Source: JAQVEM01 sp964616545 (lineage in GTDB: Bacteria > Actinomycetota > Humimicrobiia > Humimicrobiales > Humimicrobiaceae). Taken from it: a stretch of 29,625 bases of DNA. Location: contig CAZTUA010000001.1 in NCBI GenBank assembly GCA_964616545.1, positions 1 to 29,625 of the forward strand. Direction: 5' to 3'. This document shows positions 8,435-16,091 of the stretch, piece after piece (position 1 is the first letter of the stretch; each line of letters starts with the position of its first letter). Below the pieces are notes generated by a model, which was given only the letters and a program-made list of their open reading frames with translations, ran no database searches and had not been told where the DNA came from. The translations under genes and the position numbers were made by a program.

Positions 8435-8751
8435 TAGGGTTTAAAATGGCTGTTATGCTATTTGAATGTTAAAAGTATCTTTCAGATATTCTTACTCTAT
8501 AACTCGGCTTACAGGCTAACTACGGCTAATCCTCTAATTTTTTTATTTAGGATAGAAAGTATTTTAAAAAAACAAAAATACTTTTTGAATAAAATATCTA
8601 TTTTTAAGAGTGATTTATTCTTATGGCAGGCAAGAGCACTGACTGCATTCATGATTGAAGCAGAATCTATGAAGACGTAAATCATACTTAAATCTATCTA
8701 TAAAACAATGGCATATACGCCCTGCCGGGTAAAGTAATGCAGCAATTATTA
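8435..8751. other. Non-coding gap with an AT-rich stem
   Basis: No supported gene. A 72-codon frame at 8462-8680 lacks a ribosome site and domain features. The notable element is a perfect 10-bp inverted repeat, AAAGTATTTT (8556-8565) and AAAATACTTT (8575-8584), followed by T residues. It lies between two genes whose 3' ends face each other, so it may act as a weak bidirectional terminator. Confidence 0.5.
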
Positions 8752-9558
8752 TTATTTTTGCCTGGCAATATCTTTAACGGAGACCTCCGGATGATGGTAT
8801 CTACCCCTTATAAGTGTTTTACTTTTTCTTATCTGTACAGCATGATTGGGGCAATAATGGAGACACGCAAGACAATGCAGACATTCAGTGTCTTGTTTCC
8901 AGACGGGATGAGAGTCTTCCATTACAATTGTTCCTGACAGACATACTTGCTCACATATTCCGCAACCCGTGCACCGGTCATCAGCATAGAACCTTTTTTG
9001 CATTCCAAATTGATTGGTTACATTATAAACTAACCTCACAAGAGAAAATAAGATATGATTAAGCATCCAGAGTAAAGGCCCATCTTTTTTTATACCTGCA
9101 ATCTTTCGAGAGTGAATTTTTTTAGCAACTTTTGCCACTTCCTCTTGCATTTTAGACTCTAATTTTTCTATCTCATCAGAACCTGGCACAGGAAATACTA
9201 TGATATAGTTCTGGGGCATTTCAATACAGTGGGCAAGTGCTAATTCCTTTCCCTGTTTGCGTAATATTTTATTTATAGCAGAAAAAACCGAGGAAAAACA
9301 AATACGGGCAGGGATAGCAAAAATATAAGAAGCTGAACTTAAGTCAATCTTGCCTATAAACTCTCTGACAATAGGAGGAAGGGTAAATGCATTTATGGGA
9401 AATACAAATCCTACGCTATCTGCTTTCGATTTTATCCTTTTTCTCTCAAGCGCACTTATGATAGGAATAATTTCGCAATTATTTATTTGTTTCGCAAGTT
9501 CCCGGGCAATATGAAGAGAATTTCCGGTACCTGAAAAATAGTAAATTTGTGTACTCAT
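8752..9558 (-). CDS. EFR1-type flavodoxin/ferredoxin fusion
   Basis: Seen: an N-terminal flavodoxin-like domain with the phosphate loop YYFSGTGNSLHIARE (residues 6-20), a middle region, and a C-terminal 2x[4Fe-4S] ferredoxin module with Cys196, 199, 202, 206 and Cys226, 229, 232, 236. The last Cys of the first cluster is followed by Leu rather than the usual Pro. Family knowledge: EFR1 proteins of anaerobes join an FMN domain to two iron-sulfur clusters and shuttle electrons; partners are poorly known. The start is the ATG at 9558 behind AGAGGAATAAG. It is transcribed divergently from the thioredoxin-reductase-like gene with about 460 bases between, consistent with both belonging to one redox neighbourhood. 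Confidence in the domain call is high; the substrate is unknown. Confidence 0.88.
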   Translation of the reverse strand: MSTQIYYFSGTGNSLHIARELAKQINNCEIIPIISALERKRIKSKADSVGFVFPINAFTLPPIVREFIGKIDLSSASYIFAIPARICFSSVFSAINKILRKQGKELALAHCIEMPQNYIIVFPVPGSDEIEKLESKMQEEVAKVAKKIHSRKIAGIKKDGPLLWMLNHILFSLVRLVYNVTNQFGMQKRFYADDRCTGCGICEQVCLSGTIVMEDSHPVWKQDTECLHCLACLHYCPNHAVQIRKSKTLIRGRYHHPEVSVKDIARQK

Positions 9559-9883
9559 ATTCTTATTCCTCTAGATTTGTTATTATGTATATTTACCGCA
9601 CATAGATGTAATCTTGTGCATTATCCATTACAAATCGTTTCAATGCAAGTTTTTTTATTAATGCAATCCTTTATTGCATATTTTATCTAGTTATATTAAA
9701 TTTCAATTATTATTAAATTCTTTTGATTATAACAAATCTCACTTCTTATTTTTAATAATTTTAGATTACAGTATTATAAACTGGCCCAATTACTATGGAA
9801 AAGCTGGTCTAAGTATTGTTACTATTATTTTGCTGCTATATTATAATTAGAAATAAGATTTTTTAGCAAAGAAAATATTATAA
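9559..9883. other. AT-rich divergent intergenic region
   Basis: No gene seen. It holds the upstream regions of the EFR1 gene (minus) and the TrxR-like gene (plus). A 7-bp inverted repeat ATGCAAT (9661-9667) / ATTGCAT (9673-9679) is accompanied by two further TGCA-centred strings at about 9616 and 9642, which could be regulator sites. A possible minus-strand promoter pairs TTACAT with CATAAT at 18 bases. Confidence 0.4.
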
Positions 9884-10021
9884 ATGTTAAACGTGCGAAT
9901 GCAGCAATATCCGGTAGCAAGGGCACATAAGAGAACAAAGATAAATATAAAAGAGCAGGATGGTGAAATTATGAATGCATTATTGATGCCGGATTTAATT
10001 GTTGTAAAAAAGGAGGGATAA
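9884..10021 (+). CDS. Possible 45-aa leader ORF overlapping the trxB-like ribosome site
   Basis: An in-frame ATG-to-TAA frame of 45 residues whose TAA (10019-10021) lies between the AGGAGGG ribosome site and the TTG start of the flavoprotein gene. Its C-terminal part (EIMNALLMPDLIVVKKEG) loosely recalls the cis-Pro end of thioredoxin-like redox-active disulfide proteins, but no CxxC is present, so it may be a decayed remnant. An inner ATG at 9971 behind GGATGGTGA would give a 16-residue peptide. It may instead be a coincidental frame; there is no independent support. Confidence 0.3.
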   Translation: MLNVRMQQYPVARAHKRTKINIKEQDGEIMNALLMPDLIVVKKEG

Positions 10022-10023
10022 GC

Positions 10024-10932
10024 TTGATTTATGATCTTATTATTATCGGAGGAGGACCAGCAGGTATAACTGCGGGTATTTATGCAGCTATAAAGAAAAT
10101 GTCTGTATTGCTTGTGGAAAAATATTTTGAAGTTGGCGGACAGCTTATAAAAAATTCATTGATAGATAATTACCCTGGTTTCCCTGGAATTTCCGGTTTT
10201 GATCTGTCACAAAATTTGAAAAATCATTTAGCTAAGACTGGAGTAACCATAAAGGAAGAAGAAGTAATAGAGCTTAAAAAGAATGGCGATGCTTTTAAAA
10301 TAGTTACGGCGGAAAATATTTATAAATCCAGGAGTGTAATAATAGCGACAGGAATGGAAACAAAAAAAAGCGGTGCCATTGATGAGGAAAAATTTGCTGG
10401 CCGGGGCGTATCCTATTGTGCAACATGTGATGCTTCATTATACAAAGACAAAATTGTAGGGGTATACGGAAGTGGGCCCGAAGCGGAGAGTACTATAATA
10501 GAGTTACTGCCTTATGCAAAAACCATTTATTTTATTACCGATAAAAAGCATGATGATTATTATTTAGGAGAAGTAAAAAATAATGTTGAATCCGGTAATG
10601 TCATAATTAAAAATAATTCAACAATAAAGAGATTTAAAGGTAAAGAAAATCTTGAAAAAGTAACCATCAAAACAGGAAAGGGAATTGAGGATCTGGAAAT
10701 AGAAGGGTTTTTTGTAAATCTGGGTTATGCTCCGGTGACTGATTTTGCAAAAGATTTTTTAAAGACTAATAATAAAAAGGAAATCATAGTAGATTCGATG
10801 AATCAGACAAATATTGAGGGTGTTTTTGCAGCCGGAGATTGTACAAGCTACCCTTACAAACAGGTTGTTACTGCATCAGCCCAGGGTGCCGCTGCCGCTT
10901 TAAGTTCCTTCAGGTATTTACATGGGATTTAA
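10024..10932 (+). CDS. Thioredoxin-reductase-like flavoprotein
   Basis: 302 residues, typical of low-molecular-weight thioredoxin reductases. Seen: FAD-binding GGGPAG (9-14), the redox-active CATC (132-135), a second dinucleotide motif GSGPEA (149-154), and the C-terminal FAD motif GVFAAGDC. Family knowledge: the enzyme passes electrons from a reduced cofactor through FAD and the CxxC pair to thioredoxin. The HRRxxxR segment that grips the NADPH 2'-phosphate in classical TrxB is absent (the stretch reads ITDKKHDDYY), so NADH or a ferredoxin/flavodoxin donor is possible; the neighbouring EFR1 protein would be a candidate partner. The start is TTG at 10024, six bases after a strong AGGAGGG. The family call is firm; cofactor and partner are open, hence no gene symbol. 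Confidence 0.87.
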   Translation: MIYDLIIIGGGPAGITAGIYAAIKKMSVLLVEKYFEVGGQLIKNSLIDNYPGFPGISGFDLSQNLKNHLAKTGVTIKEEEVIELKKNGDAFKIVTAENIYKSRSVIIATGMETKKSGAIDEEKFAGRGVSYCATCDASLYKDKIVGVYGSGPEAESTIIELLPYAKTIYFITDKKHDDYYLGEVKNNVESGNVIIKNNSTIKRFKGKENLEKVTIKTGKGIEDLEIEGFFVNLGYAPVTDFAKDFLKTNNKKEIIVDSMNQTNIEGVFAAGDCTSYPYKQVVTASAQGAAAALSSFRYLHGI

Positions 10933-11066
10933 ATATGGAAGAACGCAGGAAGATAAAATGACACAATTTTTAAAAAATCTGTTACGGGTTTTTAAATAAT
11001 TTAAGGATTAATTAATATATTTATTTATATGTTAACATTATTTTTTATTGAGAGGTGTAATTCAAA

Positions 11067-11915
11067 ATGGAAAAAAGAACTCTAAGCGGTACTGACGAGA
11101 ATCTATCGATTATAGGATTTGGAGGAATGATAGTAATGAATGAAACAAGTAAAGATTCTGCCAGTTTTGTTTCTAAAGCAATAGACAGGGGAATTAATTA
11201 TTTTGATGTAGCTCCGCAATATGGAAACGCTCAGGAAATGCTTGGGCCCGCATTAAAAAAGTATAGACAAAATGTATTTCTCGCCTGTAAAACACTGGAA
11301 CGTACAGGCAAAGAAGCGAAAAAAGAACTTTATGATTCATTGAAAAAACTAAAGACAGATTACTTTGACCTTTATCAGTTGCACTCAGTTAAAACAATTG
11401 AAGAGGTAAATAAAATTTTTGGGAAAAATGGCGCTATGGAAACTTTTATCGAAGCAAAAGAAAAGGGATTAGTGAAGTATCTGGGTTTTACTGCTCATTC
11501 AGAAGTGGCAGCACTCGCATTAATGGATCAATATGATTTTAACACCATTCTCTTTCCATTTAACTGGGCTATGTGGTTAAAAGACAAATTCGGTCCCAGT
11601 GTTCTGGATAAGGCAAAAGAAAAAGGATTGGGAATTCTTGCCCTGAAAGCACTGGCAAAACGATCTTTAGAAAAGGATGAAATACAAGAATGGAAAAAGT
11701 GCTGGTACTCTCCTATAGATGATTTAAAAGAAGCTTCCCTGGCACTGCGCTTTACGCTTTCATTGCCTGTAACTTCGGCAATAGCTCCGAGTCATGCTGA
11801 ACTACTATGGCTGGCCTGTGATATAGCGGATAACTATACACCTATAGAAAAGGAAGAAATTGAAATTTTACATCAAAGATCAAAGAATATTAAGACAATA
11901 ACTGAAAAGCTCTAA
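11067..11915 (+). CDS. Aldo/keto reductase
   Basis: 282 residues of a TIM-barrel aldo/keto reductase. The catalytic tetrad is complete: Asp47 and Tyr52 (FDVAPQYG), Lys75 (ACKT) and His106 (YQLH). The family N-terminus (GFGGM) and a C-terminal cofactor-side region follow. Family knowledge: NAD(P)H-dependent reduction of carbonyls; the substrate cannot be read from sequence. There is no C-terminal ferredoxin domain, unlike some longer anaerobe homologues. The start ATG at 11067 follows GAGAGGTG. It lies 134 bases after the TrxR-like gene on the same strand. An AT-rich stem just past its stop (AAGATTT/AAATCTT) is too weak to call a terminator. Confidence 0.9.
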   Translation: MEKRTLSGTDENLSIIGFGGMIVMNETSKDSASFVSKAIDRGINYFDVAPQYGNAQEMLGPALKKYRQNVFLACKTLERTGKEAKKELYDSLKKLKTDYFDLYQLHSVKTIEEVNKIFGKNGAMETFIEAKEKGLVKYLGFTAHSEVAALALMDQYDFNTILFPFNWAMWLKDKFGPSVLDKAKEKGLGILALKALAKRSLEKDEIQEWKKCWYSPIDDLKEASLALRFTLSLPVTSAIAPSHAELLWLACDIADNYTPIEKEEIEILHQRSKNIKTITEKL

Positions 11916-12133
11916 GTTAACTTTAAGATTTTTAAATCTTTAATGCCGTTGCTTCAAGTGATGCAGTAACATCAAGAAAAAGATAAAATTCCTCCTTATC
12001 CGTAATTATTAAAACATTAAAAAGCTTATTTTAATTGTCATACTGTCTGTAATAAATAATAAGATAATAGTAGTATATAATGTAAAATTGTTGCCACTGG
12101 CATTTTAAAAAACATTATGAAAGTAGAGGGATT

Positions 12134-13735
12134 ATGAATCTAACATTTTATGGAGCTGCAAAAGAGGTAACCGGAAGCTGTTACCTTCTGGAATCAAATG
12201 GGAAAAAGATACTTATAGACTGCGGTCTGCAGCAGGGCCAGGATGAAAAGGATGACCAGCGCCTGCCGTTTGATGTGCAGGATATTGACTCAGTTATACT
12301 TACCCATGCACATATCGATCACAGCGGAAGACTTCCGCTGCTTGCAGGGGGCGGGTTTAATGGGAAAATATATGCAATCGAGGCCACATGCGACCTGATT
12401 CCGGTAATGCTTGAGGATAGCGCAAAGATTCAGGAAATGGATGCGAAGCTGGAAAATAAAAGGAGCAGAAGAGCCGGCAAAGGTCAGGTAACCCCGCTTT
12501 ATACTGTAAAGGATGTAAAAAAACTATTGGAATTGCTGGTACCCTGCAGTTATGGCGATATAAATGAAATAAGTGATGGAATTAAATTTAAATTTATAGA
12601 TGCGGGACATATTCTGGGCTCTGCATCGGTTGAGATATTTTTAAAAGAGGGTAGCCAGACAAGAAAAATTGTCTTTTCCGGGGATATAGGGAATACAGGC
12701 CAGCCAATAATAAAAGACCCTCAGTATATAGAAGAAGCTGACTGTGTGGTCATGGAATCAACATACGGGGACAGGAATCATGAGAAAAACGATGGTTACA
12801 CACAGGAGCTTGCAGAAATAATAAATATTACAATATCACGGGGTGGTAATGTAATAATACCTTCATTTGCCCTGGGGCGTACGCAGCGCCTTCTGTATAT
12901 TATAAGGGAAATAAAAGAGGAGAAACTGGTTGAAAAAATAGGTTTTCCGGTTTATGTTGACAGCCCTCTTGCATCAAAGCTTACAAAATTGTACGACGAT
13001 GATTTAAGAACTTATGGGGACAAGAAGACAATAGAAGTGCTCGCAAAGGGATTGAATCCGCTGGATTTTCCCGGACTTAACTTTACCGATTCAACGGAAG
13101 AATCTATGGCTTTAAATCACGACCCAGTACCAAAGGTAATTATCTCTTCAAGCGGAATGTGTGACGGGGGAAGGGTAAGACATCACTTAAAACATAATCT
13201 CTGGAGAAAAGAATGCTCGGTAGTTTTTGTGGGCTTTCAGGCTTACGGAACAATGGGGAGGGCGATACTTGACGGAGCGGAAAAGGTAGGAATTTATGGG
13301 GATGAAATAGCAGTTTCTGCTGATATTTATAATTTTACCGGCCTTTCTGCACATGCTGACAGGGATGGCCTCATAAAGTGGATAAGTAGTTTTAGCCGGA
13401 AGCCGGATAAAGTTTTTATAACGCATGGAGAGGATTCTATCTGTGATGAATTTACCGATACTTTAAATGATATGGGTTTTCAGGCTGTTGCTCCTATTTA
13501 CGGTTCATCTTATGACCTTAAAAGTGGCATGCAGATTACCATAGATGCAGATGAAGGAAAAGAAGTATTGCATGCCGGCAAAAGCGGTCCGGCAGAACCT
13601 GCTGCCTATGCAAAATTGCTGGGAGCAGGGAGAAAATTATCAGAGGTTATCAGCAAAAAGAGAGTGGAAGACAATAAGAAGCTGGAAAAATTTGCAGAAG
13701 AAATTATAGAAATTACGCACAAATGGGATAAGTAG
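12134..13735 (+). CDS. Beta-CASP metallo-beta-lactamase RNase (CPSF/Ysh1-like)
   Basis: 533 residues. The metallo-beta-lactamase motifs are all present: HAHIDHSG (58-65), GHILGS, SGDIG; then the beta-CASP set: motif A ESTYGDR, PSFALGRTQ, SSSGMCDGG, GLSAHAD and the final THGE. Family knowledge: this family contains two-zinc ribonucleases such as archaeal and eukaryotic CPSF subunits and bacterial homologues annotated as RNA-processing exonucleases. Bacterial RNase J is a different branch with longer C-terminal domains. Inference: RNA maturation or decay in the cytoplasm. AGAGGG precedes the ATG. Its stop codon is three bases from the CCA end of a convergent tRNA gene, with no terminator between. 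The last ~60 residues are a charged helical tail. Confidence 0.92.
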   Translation: MNLTFYGAAKEVTGSCYLLESNGKKILIDCGLQQGQDEKDDQRLPFDVQDIDSVILTHAHIDHSGRLPLLAGGGFNGKIYAIEATCDLIPVMLEDSAKIQEMDAKLENKRSRRAGKGQVTPLYTVKDVKKLLELLVPCSYGDINEISDGIKFKFIDAGHILGSASVEIFLKEGSQTRKIVFSGDIGNTGQPIIKDPQYIEEADCVVMESTYGDRNHEKNDGYTQELAEIINITISRGGNVIIPSFALGRTQRLLYIIREIKEEKLVEKIGFPVYVDSPLASKLTKLYDDDLRTYGDKKTIEVLAKGLNPLDFPGLNFTDSTEESMALNHDPVPKVIISSSGMCDGGRVRHHLKHNLWRKECSVVFVGFQAYGTMGRAILDGAEKVGIYGDEIAVSADIYNFTGLSAHADRDGLIKWISSFSRKPDKVFITHGEDSICDEFTDTLNDMGFQAVAPIYGSSYDLKSGMQITIDADEGKEVLHAGKSGPAEPAAYAKLLGAGRKLSEVISKKRVEDNKKLEKFAEEIIEITHKWDK

Positions 13736-13738
13736 TCA

Positions 13739-13816
13739 TGGTGGGTAGTATTGGATTCGAACCAATGACCTCTGCGATGTCGACGCAGCGCTCTAACCGG
13801 GCTGAGCTAACCACCC
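13739..13816 (-). tRNA. tRNA-Val (anticodon GAC)
   Basis: A full cloverleaf on the minus strand: 7-bp acceptor stem GGGTGGT / ACTACCC (one G-U), D arm GCTC / GAGC, anticodon stem CTGCG / CGCAG with loop TCGACAT giving GAC, T arm ATTGG-TTCGAAT-CCAAT, discriminator A and an encoded CCA end. Length is 78. It reads GUC/GUU valine codons. It has its own upstream promoter and ends immediately beside the stop codon of the convergent RNase gene. Confidence 0.97.
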
Positions 13817-13824
13817 ACAGCCTA

Positions 13825-13854
13825 ATTTTACCAGAGTATTGAGGCTCCGGTCAA
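13825..13854 (-). promoter_or_regulatory. Sigma70-type promoter of tRNA-Val
   Basis: On the minus strand, TTGACC (13849-13854), an 18-base spacer, then TAAAAT (13825-13830). The -10 ends nine bases before the mature 5' end, as expected for a short tRNA leader. Confidence 0.75.
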
Positions 13855-13992
13855 AAGGGGATTTTAATTTATTTACCGGGTTGTTAGTATATAATTGTAA
13901 TAAAAAACAGTAAAGATAAAAAAATAGGCTTGCAGAAGAAATTACTCTTTAATATAAAAGAGAGATAAATATAAAGATATAAGGGAGAGATA

Positions 13993-14667
13993 GTGAAGAT
14001 TAAAAGAAAGCCGCTTATAATCATTTTTTCGTTTATCTTAATTCTATTTGGCCTTTGTGGTGCGGTTTTTTCTTTTAGCGGTATTTTTATTTTAGAAAAT
14101 TATAGAGAAGATTTTGATAATATACATAATCTTGGACTTTCTGTTGCTGCTGCGGTTGAGGAAACGGCAGAAGCGCTAAAGAATTCAAATGAAACTTCCG
14201 AAAATATTGCCGGAAGTATAAGGACTGCAAAAGATACCTTAAGCAATGCTTCGGAAATATCATATGATTCCGGGATTGCCTTTAATGAAGTTTCGGGAAT
14301 GCTGGGTTTTGATATTCTTGGATTCAAACCCCTTGAAGATGCGGAAGTTTATTTTAGTGATATAGGAAGCAATCTTGTAACCCTTTCCGAAGATTTAACT
14401 ATAGCCCAGGATAATCTTGAAACAAATGCCGTAGATATTGAAAGAACGGGCAGCGAGCTTGTAAATGTATCGGAAGAACTTAAAGAAGTATCGGTCTTAT
14501 TTAACCGGGTAGTAGGCTCTTACAATATTTACAGCTTTGTCCTTATAATAAAATATCTTTTAATCTATCTGGGTGTCCTCAATATAATCTTTATTATAAT
14601 CGGTATCATGTTCTGGATTTTAGGAAGAAACAGCATGCAGCAATATGAAGGCGAAAGCAAGAACTAA
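13993..14667 (+). CDS. Two-helix membrane protein with extracytoplasmic helical domain
   Basis: 224 residues. A basic start and membrane helix (about 7-33), a polar middle of about 145 residues, and a second helix (about 183-212) leave both ends in the cytoplasm by charge. The middle is rich in Ser, Glu, Asn and Thr in helical repeats (ALKNSNETSENIAGSIRTAK, NLETNAVDIERTGSELVNVS). This resembles the helical sensor part of chemoreceptors or methyl-accepting proteins, but no HAMP or signalling domain follows. The start is GTG behind AAGGGAGAG. It stands alone between the tRNA promoter and a convergent TspO-like gene. Unknown function; an adhesin- or sensor-like part is possible, but nothing specific is recognisable. 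Confidence 0.7.
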   Translation: MKIKRKPLIIIFSFILILFGLCGAVFSFSGIFILENYREDFDNIHNLGLSVAAAVEETAEALKNSNETSENIAGSIRTAKDTLSNASEISYDSGIAFNEVSGMLGFDILGFKPLEDAEVYFSDIGSNLVTLSEDLTIAQDNLETNAVDIERTGSELVNVSEELKEVSVLFNRVVGSYNIYSFVLIIKYLLIYLGVLNIIFIIIGIMFWILGRNSMQQYEGESKN

Positions 14668-14771
14668 AGATGGCGACCCTTCATAAACTTTCATAGGCGT
14701 GAGTTATAAAACAGTCAGGGTTTATAGACTTTTATTTTCTGATCGGTAAAAAAAGAAATTTTTTTAAATAT

Positions 14772-15563
14772 TTAATAAATCTTTTTCTTCCTGATTAGCT
14801 GAGTAATGATTCCCAGCACAACAACTGCTATGCCAGCAATACTTGCAATTACTATAAGATTGTCGGCTACACCGGTTTCGGCTATTCTTTTAATGATAAT
14901 TCCGGTAAAAGCCCAGATAACAACCAGGGAGTAGAATAAATCATTTCTGGAAAATAGCGTTATAAGAGTAATGATAACTCCAACCGCTATCACTATAACG
15001 GTCCACAGCTGCTCACTTACGCCGAACCCATCCCATTTAATATCCACAAGAAATGCGGTAACATTTGCAATTGTTGCAATGGTGATCCAGCCAAGGTATG
15101 TACTGAAAGGGATATTTACAAAAACCTTCTCGTGGTTTGTTATGCCGGGTCTGCCCGTTCCAAGCCTTACATAGATACTTATAAGCGTTATAAGAAGCAG
15201 AACCATTATAACAAGTGAAAGCCATACGATCATGTAATGCCATGCAAATATCCAGGCGACATTGAAGATACACGAGATGAAAAACATTATGCCTATCTTT
15301 TCAAATATCCCTCTCTCACCGGTGCTTTTCTTGAATGCAATTACAAACTGGTAAACGATAAATATTGCCAGGAATAAATAAATAACGCCCCATATGGAAA
15401 AGGTTATGCCAGCAGGTACGAATAGATTCGGGTACCGGTCCGAAAGCTCACCGGTGGTTACATTATTTATGGGCAGGAGCGTTGCCAGAGCGTTTACCAC
15501 TATTACTGCCGCCAGTCCTACCAGATTTAACAGTGCATAAAGTAGTTTTTTACCTCTTCCCAT
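14772..15563 (-). CDS. TspO/MBR-related membrane protein, long form
   Basis: 263 residues with about eight membrane helices. The region around residues 52-110 holds the Trp-rich features of TspO: PAGITFSIWGVIYLFL and NVAWIFAWHY. Classical TspO has about 160 residues and five helices, so this protein carries roughly three more. Family knowledge: TspO binds porphyrins and related ligands and is annotated as tryptophan-rich sensory protein; the long versions are uncharacterised. The start is well set by GGGAGGGACTG before the ATG at 15563. It converges with the coiled-coil membrane gene. A near-palindrome GTAATA...TATTAC (15608-15627) lies upstream and could be regulatory. Confidence 0.7.
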   Translation of the reverse strand: MGRGKKLLYALLNLVGLAAVIVVNALATLLPINNVTTGELSDRYPNLFVPAGITFSIWGVIYLFLAIFIVYQFVIAFKKSTGERGIFEKIGIMFFISCIFNVAWIFAWHYMIVWLSLVIMVLLLITLISIYVRLGTGRPGITNHEKVFVNIPFSTYLGWITIATIANVTAFLVDIKWDGFGVSEQLWTVIVIAVGVIITLITLFSRNDLFYSLVVIWAFTGIIIKRIAETGVADNLIVIASIAGIAVVVLGIITQLIRKKKIY

Positions 15564-15698
15564 CAGTCCCTCCCTTTATAATTGATTGATTAATATACGG
15601 ATTAAAAGTAATAATATTTAATATTACAGTAAGATGAGTATTTAATAAATATGTTCTTTAAATAATTACTCTATTCAATCAGTGTTTTTTTATGTATA

Positions 15699-16034
15699 TT
15701 AACCACGGCAAATACTGTCATATCTTTTTTTACATTCAGGGCACCGTGTGATTAATTCTTTAACATTTGCGCTTATATCTATTTTACCGGTCTCCGGTCC
15801 GCAGAAATCAATTTCAGGCATGGGACTGGCGTGTTTCATACATCTGGAAATCATTTCATCTGCCAGTTCATCATGCCTTTTCTTTAATAAACTTATACAG
15901 ACTAGATTCTTTTTATAGTAGCCTTTAAGGCTTATGCCTTTCTTCATGCAGCCGTAAAACATATGCATTTCCACGTGCTCGCCCAGAAGATGACTTCTGC
16001 ATAGTATTTTCGGGTTAACTCCCCACATTCTCAT
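15699..16034 (-). CDS. T4 endonuclease V-like (pyrimidine dimer glycosylase-like) protein
   Basis: 111 residues starting MRMWGVNP, with CRSHLLGEHVEMH (12-24) that lines up with the ADQHLMAEYREL segment of T4 endonuclease V, putting Glu22 at the catalytic Glu23 position. The neighbouring catalytic-site Arg22 of T4 is Val21 here. T4 uses the free amine of Thr2; here the chain appears to begin one residue earlier, at Met1, so the amine would be that of the initiator Met. The C-terminus adds a CPECKKRYDSIC cysteine group. Related short proteins occur in archaea and phages with uncertain activity. No ribosome site precedes the ATG; TATAAC ends two bases before it, so the message may be leaderless. 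The assignment rests on remembered motif alignment and is moderate. Confidence 0.6.
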   Translation of the reverse strand: MRMWGVNPKILCRSHLLGEHVEMHMFYGCMKKGISLKGYYKKNLVCISLLKKRHDELADEMISRCMKHASPMPEIDFCGPETGKIDISANVKELITRCPECKKRYDSICRG

Positions 16035-16062
16035 ATGTTATAATGTTTTAATCTGTAACTTT

Positions 16063-16068
16063 TATAAT
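16063..16068 (+). promoter_or_regulatory. Possible -10 box in a divergent promoter region
   Basis: A perfect TATAAT lies in the 57-base gap between two divergent starts. The -35 is weak. It would give the membrane methyltransferase-like gene a very short leader without a ribosome site. On the other strand TATAAC (16037-16042) sits beside the divergent ATG. Confidence 0.35.
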
Positions 16069-16091
16069 TAATTCCAGCTTATTATACCACT

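Noticed and set aside
8462..8680. 72-codon frame after the DUF6512-like gene
   Set aside because: No ribosome site; it spans an AT-rich inverted repeat and has no family features.
11930..11950. AT-only stem after the aldo/keto reductase as terminator
   Set aside because: Seven A/T-rich pairs with a two-base loop and no clean T-run; expected by chance in this composition.
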